From an uncultured Rhodospirillaceae bacterium (GTDB lineage Bacteria > Pseudomonadota > Alphaproteobacteria > Rhodospirillales > UBA2165): a stretch of DNA of 64,000 nucleotides. How positions within the stretch are numbered: position 1 is the first letter of the stretch; each line of letters begins with the position of its first letter. The position numbers and the translations under genes are program-made. Where the stretch lies: the NCBI GenBank assembly GCA_913020445.1, contig CAJWAR010000006.1, forward strand, positions 47,507-111,506. Direction: 5' to 3'. This document shows positions 44,776 through 52,573 of the stretch, in pieces. The notes under the pieces are model-generated. The model saw only the letters and a program-made list of their open reading frames with translations, did not search any database and was not told the origin of the DNA.

Positions 44776-45624
44776 CTAGTCCGGAAATCCCGCCTTAATG
44801 CCAAACAGGCGCACCGCATTCCTAAAAGCGACTTTTTCAGCCACCTCACGCGGCAGTTGGTTAATCCAATTACGATGTTCTTCAACCAAAGTCAGATAGT
44901 CTCCCCAACGTCCCGTTACATATGTATCGGTACCGTAAACAAAGCGGTCAGAGTGTTTCAGTATGACGTCACGCCAAGCCTTATCGAGCGTTCCGCCGGG
45001 AGCGATGTCTCCGGCACGAAACGACACGCCGGTCCAAAGATTTTTATAGCGGTCGAGCATTTTTTCGACTGTTTCGGCGGGTTCCGACATCCCCGCGTGC
45101 GCCCATATTATCTTCAGTTTCGGATGTTGTTCAAAGAGCACCGCAATGGGCAAGGCATCTGAGTGTATTTGCAAATAAATGTCATATTTAACAGCTAGTT
45201 GGACAAGTTCTTTAACTTGTGGTGTTAAAGCCGATCGCGGCTCAAAAAGATGAAATTCACCAACTGCTTTATAGATTCCTTTTTTAAGCCGCGCGGTCAA
45301 ATAGTCGAGCGTCGCTTGTTGGGCAAACCAGTTGGAGGAATCTGAGCCCTCCCGGTAAGGCCGCAAGCTTGGCACAATGACATCTTTGCGAAGATTGTAG
45401 AGTTTTAATGTACCGTCATCGGGCGTCGATGAGACCAGCGCCTTAACCACACCGGCTTTTTTAAGCAGATCAAATATCTCTCCCGTTTTGAAGAACTGCC
45501 AAGCCGGTTGGCTGTAATGCACATGCGTATCAAAAAGCGGCAAAACGCCATCGGCCTTAGCACCCACCGGGGACAAGCAGCCAACCAAAATCGCAGTTAA
45601 AAATCTGAATTGAGGCAGTTTCAT
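44776..45624 (-). CDS. Exported amidohydrolase-like TIM-barrel protein
   Basis: 282 residues from ATG 45624, with GAAAGG at 7 bases. The frame reaches 45639 and would overlap the glycosyltransferase stop. Signal peptide LPQFRFLTAILVGCLSPVGAKA. The metal motif is FDTHVHYSQPA (HxH), followed by a Glu in VGEFHLFEPRS, LQIHSDALPI and IIWAHAGMSEP, and an Asp in FVYGTDTYV. These are the residues of the amidohydrolase_2 family (aminocarboxymuconate-semialdehyde decarboxylase-like). A periplasmic version is unusual. Reaction unknown. Confidence 0.87.
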   Translation of the reverse strand: MKLPQFRFLTAILVGCLSPVGAKADGVLPLFDTHVHYSQPAWQFFKTGEIFDLLKKAGVVKALVSSTPDDGTLKLYNLRKDVIVPSLRPYREGSDSSNWFAQQATLDYLTARLKKGIYKAVGEFHLFEPRSALTPQVKELVQLAVKYDIYLQIHSDALPIAVLFEQHPKLKIIWAHAGMSEPAETVEKMLDRYKNLWTGVSFRAGDIAPGGTLDKAWRDVILKHSDRFVYGTDTYVTGRWGDYLTLVEEHRNWINQLPREVAEKVAFRNAVRLFGIKAGFPD

Positions 45625-45635
45625 TGAAAAGCCTT

Positions 45636-46418
45636 TCAATTTGCAGCGTCCTTTTGCGGTTGCTCTTCGTAGCGCGCCTTAATATTCGAGATCAACGGAT
45701 ATAGCGCCGCACAAATCGCCATCATCAAGCCATAGCCCCCTTCTTTATAGGCGCGGCGGCGAACATACACTTTATAAAACCGCGACAGAAATTTGCGAAA
45801 AGCGTTGCCGAGCGAAGTGACTTCGTTGTTATCGACCAAATCCTTCGCCCGCAAGGTAGTATAGCGGTCCAGACGCCGCAGCATCTCGGAGAAATCAGCA
45901 TAAATATGATGAATGACGGGATTGCTGAGGTTTCCTGGCGATTCTGATCCAGTCACGGTCAAGTGCGGATGCAGACGCTGCGTGCCCCATGATTTCATCC
46001 CCTTCCGGAACAAGCCGATATAGCCCGGCTTACCGGTCGCCCCGCCCCAACCGTGTTTGATCAGCTTCCCGCCGATATAGTTGGCGACTTTCAGATTATA
46101 GACATCGTATTTCGGCTGCTGGATGGTTTCCCGAATTTCCGCGGCCAGCTCCGGCGTGATCCACTCGTCCGCATCGACTTCCAAAATCCAATTAGACCGG
46201 CAAAAGGCAATGCCATTATTGCGGCGCGGCCCTTCGATCTCCCACGAACCTTCGAGCAGGCGGGCGTTATAGCGCTCGGCAATGGCTTTGGACTCATCGG
46301 TGCATTTATCCAACACAACAACCAGCTCGTCGACCCAGGCCAATCGTTTCAGGCAATCATCCAGCACCGCCGCTTCGTTATGGATAACAACCAGCGCAGA
46401 TATCGTGGCATCTGTCAT
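45636..46418 (-). CDS. Family 2 glycosyltransferase, WaaE/KdtX-like
   Basis: 260 residues. GT-A fold: ISALVVIHNEAAVLDDCLKRLAWVDELVVVLDKCTDES, then GPRRNNGIAFCRSNWILEVDADEWITPELA, in which DADE is the DXD-type nucleotide/metal site. Residues after 200 are basic and may contact membrane (FYKVYVRRRAYKEGGYGLM). The layout is that of lipopolysaccharide core beta-1,4-glucosyltransferases of the WaaE type. It adds a sugar to an LPS or glycolipid acceptor on the cytoplasmic membrane. The next same-strand gene (amidohydrolase) starts within its 3' end region. Confidence 0.9.
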   Translation of the reverse strand: MTDATISALVVIHNEAAVLDDCLKRLAWVDELVVVLDKCTDESKAIAERYNARLLEGSWEIEGPRRNNGIAFCRSNWILEVDADEWITPELAAEIRETIQQPKYDVYNLKVANYIGGKLIKHGWGGATGKPGYIGLFRKGMKSWGTQRLHPHLTVTGSESPGNLSNPVIHHIYADFSEMLRRLDRYTTLRAKDLVDNNEVTSLGNAFRKFLSRFYKVYVRRRAYKEGGYGLMMAICAALYPLISNIKARYEEQPQKDAAN

Positions 46419-46430
46419 AATGTATCTGGC

Positions 46431-46919
46431 TTATTTAGCCGTCAGTTTTTTCAATTCATCGGGATGGCGAATCATCGGCTGGATCAAATGCAGGCCATTT
46501 AAATCGGTCTCAGCAGTTTTCGGATCGATAACTTCCACCAAGGTATTACCTTTCACGACGCCATCAGAAACGATTGAATATTTGAGATAGATTTTACCAC
46601 CTGACGACAGGTCGATGTTTAACTTGCTCCGGCCGCCATTATAGCTGACGACATGTTGACCGGATTTAACATCATAGTAAAAAACTGTCGCGGCCAAGTT
46701 GTCGGCGATATGCTTGCCATCCAGTGTAAAGACCCGGGAGTGAAATAAGGCGAAGGGATTGCGGCTGCGGTAAACGAATACCCGGCCCATATCTGATTTT
46801 ATCGCCGGTATTTGGCTTTTGGCGGCATCATAAGCTTCGCCCGTCGCGCAACCGGCCAAGAAGAGCATCAGAAAAACCAAACCCGCTTTTGCAACGTGAT
46901 ACCGCCTTTTATCTGCCAT
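46431..46919 (-). CDS. DUF2846-type lipoprotein
   Basis: 162 residues. Lipoprotein signal with lipobox FLAGC at about residues 20-24 (VFLMLFLAGCATGEAYD). The mature part, GRVFVYRSRNPFALFHSRVFTLDG and KHIADNLAATVFYYDVKSGQHVV, follows DUF2846, a small outer- or inner-membrane lipoprotein of unknown role. It lies 12 bp upstream of the glycosyltransferase in transcription order, so lipoprotein, glycosyltransferase and amidohydrolase probably form one operon. Confidence 0.85.
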   Translation of the reverse strand: MADKRRYHVAKAGLVFLMLFLAGCATGEAYDAAKSQIPAIKSDMGRVFVYRSRNPFALFHSRVFTLDGKHIADNLAATVFYYDVKSGQHVVSYNGGRSKLNIDLSSGGKIYLKYSIVSDGVVKGNTLVEVIDPKTAETDLNGLHLIQPMIRHPDELKKLTAK

Positions 46920-47050
46920 GACAGGCCCCCTTTTACATTTGAGATTCTATCCTTAAGGGCATACTGCATATTGTGAAATTAGGCAATAATTGGACACCGC
47001 TATGAGAAGGCTTGAAAGAGACCGCGACGCAGGTTAGAACCCTGCCAGCT

Positions 47051-47140
47051 GGAGAGGTGGCCGAGCGGTTGAAGGCACCAGTCTTGAAAACTGGCAGGCG
47101 TGCAAGCGTCTCGTGGGTTCGAATCCCACCCTCTCCGCCA
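47051..47140 (+). tRNA. tRNA-Ser (anticodon TGA)
   Basis: 90 bases, with CCA encoded. Acceptor stem GGAGAGG (47051-47057) pairs with CCTCTCC (47130-47136). The anticodon stem CCAGT/ACTGG encloses loop CTTGAAA with anticodon TGA at 47085-47087. A long variable arm (class II) and the T-loop GTTCGAATC are present. It reads UCA and, by wobble, other UCN codons. It stands alone between the lipoprotein gene and the FHA-protease gene. I see no attachment-site duplication or integrase next to it. Confidence 0.97.
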
Positions 47141-47247
47141 CCCTTCGCCCAGTAATTCTTATGGCAGGTTTCGGGCGGCAGGCCACAAAGTGGACTGATG
47201 ACCAATAAACCGTTAGAGCGTCGGGAGACTATTAGTTTCTAGCTGAC

Positions 47248-48834
47248 TCACTTGCCCGGCTTGCTTGGCAAAGTTTCTAAGCCTTTCAATAACTCCCGGA
47301 CTTTTGAGACCGGCACACCCAAATTAGACCCGCCATATTCGGGTAAGATGGCCGCATTGACGGCAACAACTTCGCCATTGATGTCGAGTACCGGTCCACC
47401 GCTGCCGCCGTGTGTGGTTTCCGCATCGTAGACGATTGCCGCCGGCGTCGTCTGACCAACGATTCCCCGGCTGGCAAGGGGCGCGATAAGCCTCTTCTTG
47501 GCCAGCCTAGCCGCCACACTCCAGAATTCCGTATCGCCTGATGTTTGCAGTTCCTCGATAAAGGCATCGCCTGATTGGGCCAACATCGAGCGCAGGCCGG
47601 TCGGGTATCCCATAACAATAATTTCGTTCCCAGGCGTCGGCGGTTTGGTTGCAAGTGTCAGGTATTTCTTCGGTCCGTCCTCATTTTTGAAGCGAAGGGC
47701 TGCTAAATCCGCATTCTCGCTGGCCCGAAACAGTTCAACATCTCCGGCCTCAGGCGCCCCGGGCACATAGAAGATGAACTTGATCATCTCCGGTTTCAGG
47801 CCCTGACCTATAAGCGACTCGACACTCGCATCGTTCTCCCACGGCAGGGCCACGTGCCGGTTGGTGATAAGCACCCTCTTTTCACCGGCGACAAAGCCAG
47901 TTCCCGTAAACGGACGCTCTGCCACCGGCCCTTTACCTTCGAGCGACAATTGGGGCTGGCCGAGAGGATCAATCACAGGACGGCCCTCCTCATCAATGGC
48001 ATGGCGAAGCATGCGGCCACTGGATATCTCGCGAAACCCGTAGGCACCTTGCAGAAAGACGACGGCAGGAAATGAATCAGTAACCACTCGGGCAGTGGCT
48101 TCCGAACGGTGTTCCAAAGCCTTTACGCGATCTGCATAGGAGCTGATACGGTTGCCGATGTCCCGCCGGAGGGCTTTTAGATCGTTTGGCGTCAATGCCT
48201 CCTTGCGTGCCCGGCTTAAGGCGCGCGAGACGCTTTCAAGCCGCGAGGCATCCTGGGCGATACGCTGTTGCAATAAAACATTCAGGCGGTTCTGCTGATA
48301 CGTCAAAATGACAAGGATGGTAATCGCCACAATGACGCCGACGCGAAAGAGCAGAGTAGTTTTACTTATCAGCCGCCTCGCCAATCCACTAACGGCTCGC
48401 CCAAGCCGCTCAATGACTGGCCGGCGGCTGACGCGAAAATACGCAAATCCGTCATCTATTATGTCACTGATCGACGCCCGGACAGGCTTGTCTCTTTGAT
48501 AAAGCTGAAAGCGTGACAACGGCCCAGCGTCGCCGAATTCGATCATGTCGCCGTGCTTGAGCATTTGTGTGGTGATGGCCTTCTTGTTTACCAAAACCGC
48601 CCCCTGATCAAGGGATTCAATTTCATAACTGCCTTCGGCACGGTGCAGGCGCGCAATGGCTCCATCCCGCGTTTCACCCGGATGAGTTTCACCCACCCGG
48701 ACGAGCCTGCCTGGATTTAGGGACACGTCCAAAGTCGAAACTTTAAGCCAACTGACCATACCTTCGGATGGGCCTGTCTGATGCACCAAGGCGGCCACGC
48801 TGTCTTGCTCGCGCTTACTCGGTAATTCGTTCAT
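47248..48834 (-). CDS. FHA-TM-trypsin-like serine protease fusion
   Basis: 528 residues in four parts. An FHA-like domain (about 30-112) has VRVGETHPGETRDGAIARLH and LKHGDMIEFGD; its phosphate-binding Ser-Arg pair is changed to ARLH. A membrane helix spans about 160-179 (TTLLFRVGVIVAITILVILT). A coiled-coil-prone region (182-250) follows. The trypsin-like domain (about 255-520) has the triad H327 (TNRHVAL), D376 (NADLAALRF) and S478 (HGGSGGPVLD). FHA would be cytoplasmic and the protease periplasmic, implying signal transfer across the membrane or regulation of proteolysis by a phosphoprotein. No kinase gene is nearby. Confidence 0.9.
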   Translation of the reverse strand: MNELPSKREQDSVAALVHQTGPSEGMVSWLKVSTLDVSLNPGRLVRVGETHPGETRDGAIARLHRAEGSYEIESLDQGAVLVNKKAITTQMLKHGDMIEFGDAGPLSRFQLYQRDKPVRASISDIIDDGFAYFRVSRRPVIERLGRAVSGLARRLISKTTLLFRVGVIVAITILVILTYQQNRLNVLLQQRIAQDASRLESVSRALSRARKEALTPNDLKALRRDIGNRISSYADRVKALEHRSEATARVVTDSFPAVVFLQGAYGFREISSGRMLRHAIDEEGRPVIDPLGQPQLSLEGKGPVAERPFTGTGFVAGEKRVLITNRHVALPWENDASVESLIGQGLKPEMIKFIFYVPGAPEAGDVELFRASENADLAALRFKNEDGPKKYLTLATKPPTPGNEIIVMGYPTGLRSMLAQSGDAFIEELQTSGDTEFWSVAARLAKKRLIAPLASRGIVGQTTPAAIVYDAETTHGGSGGPVLDINGEVVAVNAAILPEYGGSNLGVPVSKVRELLKGLETLPSKPGK

Positions 48835-49092
48835 TGCTCAATCATTCTACCGAACGGTGGATTTAATAGCCAATGTTTTAGAAAAAGTTGAAAGGATGGC
48901 AATCGATTTGGTTTGAGATGACAGTAAGAAGAATATATTTTCTGCCTGATCCAATTGAGTCCGTTTTACACCTGAAAGTAGACCATTTTTTTTCTTTCAT
49001 CAGTTATAGATTGGCTGCCGGTTAACCGGGATCAATGTTTCGTCTTGGTCGAACCGTGTAATTTACTAGACTGCAAAAAATGGATTTAACTG

Positions 49093-49524
49093 ATGGCATA
49101 CCGCATCCACATTGATGACAGAGCAAACTGCGTTTTTGTTCAACATTACGATACGATGAGTATTTACGAAGCATTTGAGCAAGTGGAGCAGCTTGTGTCG
49201 AACCCGAATTATGTAAAGGGAATGAACCTGCTTCGGGACGTCACCCAGACGACATTACCCAGCGAATATAACTTGGATTGGTTTCGTAGTCATTTTAATT
49301 CAAGAATTCAACCGGTCACCCAGGCACTTGGTTTCAATCGAAATGTTGCGTGGGTACTTGGTAATTCGCACGACTTTAAAACCATCCATCAACTATGTGC
49401 AATCACTCGGCTTAAAAACCATATCGTGGATCGCCGACCGTTCCGCGACTGTAACAGGGCCATGAAATGGCTGAATCTACCCGAGGATTATGAAATTACT
49501 TATCCTAAAGTGTTTCCCGCTTGA
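49093..49524 (+). CDS. SpoIIAA-like small protein, copy 2
   Basis: 143 residues, MAYRIHIDDRANCVFVQHYD, with a helical segment (YEAFEQVEQLVSNPNYVKG), then MNLLRDVTQTTLPSEYNL, NVAWVLGNSHDFKTIHQL and WLNLPEDYEITY. It matches copy 1 (43021-43449) along its whole length. The conserved strand-helix-strand pattern suits a SpoIIAA/STAS-like regulatory fold. It is upstream of the radical SAM gene on the same strand (75-bp gap). No known partner. The ribosome site is weak. Confidence 0.8.
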   Translation: MAYRIHIDDRANCVFVQHYDTMSIYEAFEQVEQLVSNPNYVKGMNLLRDVTQTTLPSEYNLDWFRSHFNSRIQPVTQALGFNRNVAWVLGNSHDFKTIHQLCAITRLKNHIVDRRPFRDCNRAMKWLNLPEDYEITYPKVFPA

Positions 49525-49599
49525 AAATAAATTTGCGAGATGGGGCATATTTTTCTGAACCATTAATAAAAGCAGTTATGTCGGCCAAACCGTAGTATC

Positions 49600-50904
49600 A
49601 TGTCTACCTTGGATGGGTATATTCCGATGACCGGTTTTGACGATTTATGGGTTTGGTCTGACGAGACTTCAAGCAAACGTCTCGAATGGTACCGGGCGGT
49701 CGCCGAAAATCGGCTGCCGGCAAAATTCCGCATTGCCGGCACGATTCCAGTCGACGTTGATCTCGAACAGGATAGCGAAGAAAACCTGTGGGCAGAGTTA
49801 AATCGAGGCACGATCCAATTATCAAAACGCCGGGAGGCGATCCGCACGGGGCAGGCAGAATTAGGCCCGAAAGCCCGGCGCCCGCACCTGCTTGATCTCT
49901 GCCTGGAACTGAGCCGCCGCATGCTGCGCCATTGTAATTTCTGCGCTTGGGATTGCCGCGTCGACAGAGCTCAAGGTACCAAGTTAGGAACCTGCAAGCT
50001 GGACCACGGAACGCGTGTCAGCACTTATTTCCATCATATCGGTGAAGAACTGATCTACCGCGGCACGAAGGGATCGGGCACAATATTTTTTACCTCTTGC
50101 AATATGCGTTGCGCCTTTTGCCAGAACGGCGACATCTCCACCGACAAGGATAATGGCACCACGGTGACGCCAAGGACGCTCGCCACCATGGCCTGGCTGC
50201 TTCGCATGGAGGGATGCCACAACATTAATTGGGTTGGCGGTGATCCGATTATTCATCTTCACACCATCGTCGAGGCGATATCGATTCTGACCGACAATAT
50301 GGCGCCGCCCAGCGATCAAGATTTGGAGCAGGCATTATCGACGAAAAGCGACTATCTGTTTAAAATGGCGCCGGAAACCATCAACGGTCTTTTTCAAGAT
50401 GAATTCAATGCGCCAATGCTGTGGAACAGCAATTTTTTCGCCTCTTCCGAGGCCATGAAGATTCTTCGTCTGCTGATTGATGTGTGGCTGCCTGATTTTA
50501 AATTTGGGCCCGGCCGATGCGGTATCAAACTGGCCCGGACGTCCCGTTATTGGGAAACGGTAACTCGAAACCTCGCGTTGATCGAAGAGTGGCGGGAAGA
50601 TGCGACGATCCGCCATCTGGTCATGCCCAACCACGTTGAGTGCTGCACCTATCCGGTAATCGATTGGGTGGCGGAGAATATGCCGGAGATTCAGATAAAC
50701 CTGATGGATCAGTACCATCCGGAAATGTTCACCAATCCTCTGGGTTCAAAATATCAACCGAAATACGAGTCCCTCTCGCGCCGGCCAAACGATCAGGAGA
50801 TCTTGGCCGCCTACCGCTATGCCCGGAGCAAAGGTGTGGCCTTCGAGAGTGTTACCCTCGAAACCCCACCGGAGAATCCACGACTCGCAAATATATGCGG
50901 TTAA
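49600..50904 (+). CDS. Radical SAM protein, PflA-related, with extra N-terminal Cys motif
   Basis: 434 residues. A Cys-rich segment precedes the core: RHCNFCAWDCRVDR (CxxCx3C) with GTCKL, a pattern known from radical SAM proteins related to pyruvate formate-lyase activase. The SAM cluster motif is SCNMRCAFCQNGDIS (CxxxCxxC), followed by WVGGDPIIH in place of the usual GGEP. LMDQYHPEM and later blocks complete the barrel. It probably installs or uses a radical on an unknown substrate. It is co-directional with the 2-oxoacid oxidoreductase cluster about 0.7 kb downstream. The link is spatial only. Confidence 0.88.
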   Translation: MSTLDGYIPMTGFDDLWVWSDETSSKRLEWYRAVAENRLPAKFRIAGTIPVDVDLEQDSEENLWAELNRGTIQLSKRREAIRTGQAELGPKARRPHLLDLCLELSRRMLRHCNFCAWDCRVDRAQGTKLGTCKLDHGTRVSTYFHHIGEELIYRGTKGSGTIFFTSCNMRCAFCQNGDISTDKDNGTTVTPRTLATMAWLLRMEGCHNINWVGGDPIIHLHTIVEAISILTDNMAPPSDQDLEQALSTKSDYLFKMAPETINGLFQDEFNAPMLWNSNFFASSEAMKILRLLIDVWLPDFKFGPGRCGIKLARTSRYWETVTRNLALIEEWREDATIRHLVMPNHVECCTYPVIDWVAENMPEIQINLMDQYHPEMFTNPLGSKYQPKYESLSRRPNDQEILAAYRYARSKGVAFESVTLETPPENPRLANICG

Positions 50905-51019
50905 TAGGCTAAGAGATCCGCTAGTAAAATACTGCCAAAAACAGACAAGACGCCGAACATTGACCGGATGATGGAGCGCGGCACACACTTATCCAATATG
51001 GTTAGAGAACATTCGAAAC

Positions 51020-51048
51020 TTACCGGCGCCGCCATTTTGTGGTATAAT
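51020..51048 (+). promoter_or_regulatory. Extended -10 sigma70-type promoter
   Basis: The -10 hexamer TATAAT (51043-51048) is a perfect match and is preceded by TG-n (51040-51042), the extended -10 element. A weak -35, TTACCG at 51020-51025, is 17 bases upstream. The start of transcription would be near 51055, about 20 bases before the ATG at 51075 with GAGGA between. It should drive the small Cys protein and perhaps the genes after it. Confidence 0.6.
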
Positions 51049-51074
51049 GTCGTACAAATTCGAGGATTGTAGTC

Positions 51075-51296
51075 ATGGTTAGTTTGAACGAGATACCCTA
51101 CCCGATGAAACGGATGCTCGATTATCTTGAGATTGACGTCGCGCGCGGATTTGAGTTAATGCCCGAAAAGATGGAAGCCGCCATGCAGCAGTGCATGCTT
51201 TGCAGTATGTTTGACACCTGCGACTACCAAGTGGAAAGCCGTTATTTAATTTGCCCGAACAGAATCGTTTACGATCAGTTCGAAGACCTGCAATAG
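51075..51296 (+). CDS. DUF6455-like small Cys protein
   Basis: 73 residues with MKRMLDYLEIDVARGFEL, then MPEKMEAAMQQCMLCSMFDTC and a last Cys in YLICPNRI. The Cys spacing (CxxC...C...C) and the helical first half resemble DUF6455, a small alphaproteobacterial family of unknown function that often has four Cys. It may bind a metal or a redox cofactor. A clear ribosome site and an extended -10 promoter precede it. It lies between the radical SAM gene and the Nfn-like genes, so it may belong with them. Confidence 0.7.
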   Translation: MVSLNEIPYPMKRMLDYLEIDVARGFELMPEKMEAAMQQCMLCSMFDTCDYQVESRYLICPNRIVYDQFEDLQ

Positions 51297-51590
51297 GTGA
51301 GTTGCTCATCCGGCTAGTGCCGTTTTTCTCAATAATTCATCAATCGCCTGACCATCGCGCTGGAATATTCACGGCTCACAAGGTTCGCTCGTAGTTTGAT
51401 GAACAATCTTTGTCGTTTACCCAAAAACCCCGGCCATTTAAAAGAAAATATAAAATTGGCGACCCGCTCGCACCAAAATTATGGCGCTGGCAAGATTTTA
51501 CCTAATTGACGGAAGTCAAGTTCATATCTTTCATAAACAGTTAGAATCAATAGAATATATAAGGACCTAGCCGAATAGAAATCGGAGAAT
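51297..51590. other. 294-bp intergenic gap before the NfnA-like gene
   Basis: I see no open frame with a ribosome site and no strong repeat or terminator in this stretch. The last 100 bases are AT-rich and are where a promoter for the five-gene cluster would lie, but no -35/-10 pair stands out. Confidence 0.5.
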
Positions 51591-52559
51591 ATGGATGACC
51601 GGAGCCCGGGGAAAAGGTTGATGGATATCCCAAGACCAAATCAAGTCGGTACCGGCGAACCTGGTTTCGAGGTGGTCGCTCGGCAGGATTTTTCCGATAC
51701 CACGTTCTTGCTGGAAATTGAACACCCGTTAATGGCAAATGCCGCCCGTCCCGGGCAATTCGTTATTGTCATTCCTGATGAGCACGGCGAGCGCATCCCC
51801 CTCACCATTGCCGATTTCGACCGCGACCAGGGAACGGTTACGCTGGTTATCCAGGCGGTCGGCAAGACATCGAAAGAAATGCAGCGGGTTTGCCAAACCG
51901 GCAGCGCTCTATTCAGCGTCACCGGACCGATGGGAGTTCCCAGCCATATCACCGATGCTAAAAAAGTTATTTGCGTCGGCGGCGGTTTGGGCGTCGCCCC
52001 GGTCTTTCCCCAGGCGCGCGCGCATAAAGAAAACGGCGCCTACGTCATTGGCATCGTCGGCTTCAGATCCAAGGATCTGGTTTTCTGGGATGATAAATTT
52101 GAAAAATACTGTGACGAGTTCATTGTCTGCACCGACGACGGATCTCGCGGCATCAAGGGACTGGTGACAAAAGGTATTGAGGCGGCGGCCGAGAAACATG
52201 CCGATATCGACGAACTCATTGCCATCGGCCCGCCAATTATGATGAAAGCCTGCGCCGAGACCACGCGCACCCTCGGCATTAAGACGATGGTCAGCTTGAA
52301 CCCTATTATGGTCGACGGCACGGGCATGTGTGGCGGTTGCCGCGTCAAGGTCGGCGGATCAATCAAGTTCGCCTGTGTCGACGGTCCGGATTTTGACGGC
52401 CATGCAGTCGATTTTGATGATTTGATGAACCGGCTGCAACGGTTCAAGGAAGATGAGAAGGTTGCCTTGGAAAGATGGACGGAATCATGCCGGCGGCTCG
52501 ATCAATCTCCTCTTGAACCATTGCCACCTGACAAAGCTTCACCACGGGCGGGGGCTTAA
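51591..52559 (+). CDS. NfnA/PyrK-like FAD and [2Fe-2S] oxidoreductase subunit
   Basis: 322 residues; ATG 51621 is an alternative start. The N-terminal FAD domain has RPGQFVIVIPDEHGERIPLTI. The NAD-binding domain has VICVGGGLGVAPVFPQA and IIG-like IGPPIMMKA. The [2Fe-2S] cluster residues D242, C247, C250 and C262 (VDGTGMCGGC and KFACVDGPDFDGH) have the same +5, +8, +20 spacing as D219, C224, C227 and C239 of Thermotoga NfnA. It passes electrons between NAD(P)H and the partner encoded 14 bp downstream. A C-terminal tail of about 50 residues is unusual. Confidence 0.9.
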   Translation: MDDRSPGKRLMDIPRPNQVGTGEPGFEVVARQDFSDTTFLLEIEHPLMANAARPGQFVIVIPDEHGERIPLTIADFDRDQGTVTLVIQAVGKTSKEMQRVCQTGSALFSVTGPMGVPSHITDAKKVICVGGGLGVAPVFPQARAHKENGAYVIGIVGFRSKDLVFWDDKFEKYCDEFIVCTDDGSRGIKGLVTKGIEAAAEKHADIDELIAIGPPIMMKACAETTRTLGIKTMVSLNPIMVDGTGMCGGCRVKVGGSIKFACVDGPDFDGHAVDFDDLMNRLQRFKEDEKVALERWTESCRRLDQSPLEPLPPDKASPRAGA

Positions 52560-52573
52560 CCGGCAGTCGAACC

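Noticed and set aside
46933..47205. 90-codon minus-strand frame including GGIRTHETLARLPVFKTG
   Set aside because: It is the antisense of tRNA-Ser. This peptide pattern is a well-known false product read across tRNA-Ser genes.
47051..47247. tRNA-Ser as an integration site
   Set aside because: No integrase, no repeated 3' tRNA segment and no mobile genes next to it.
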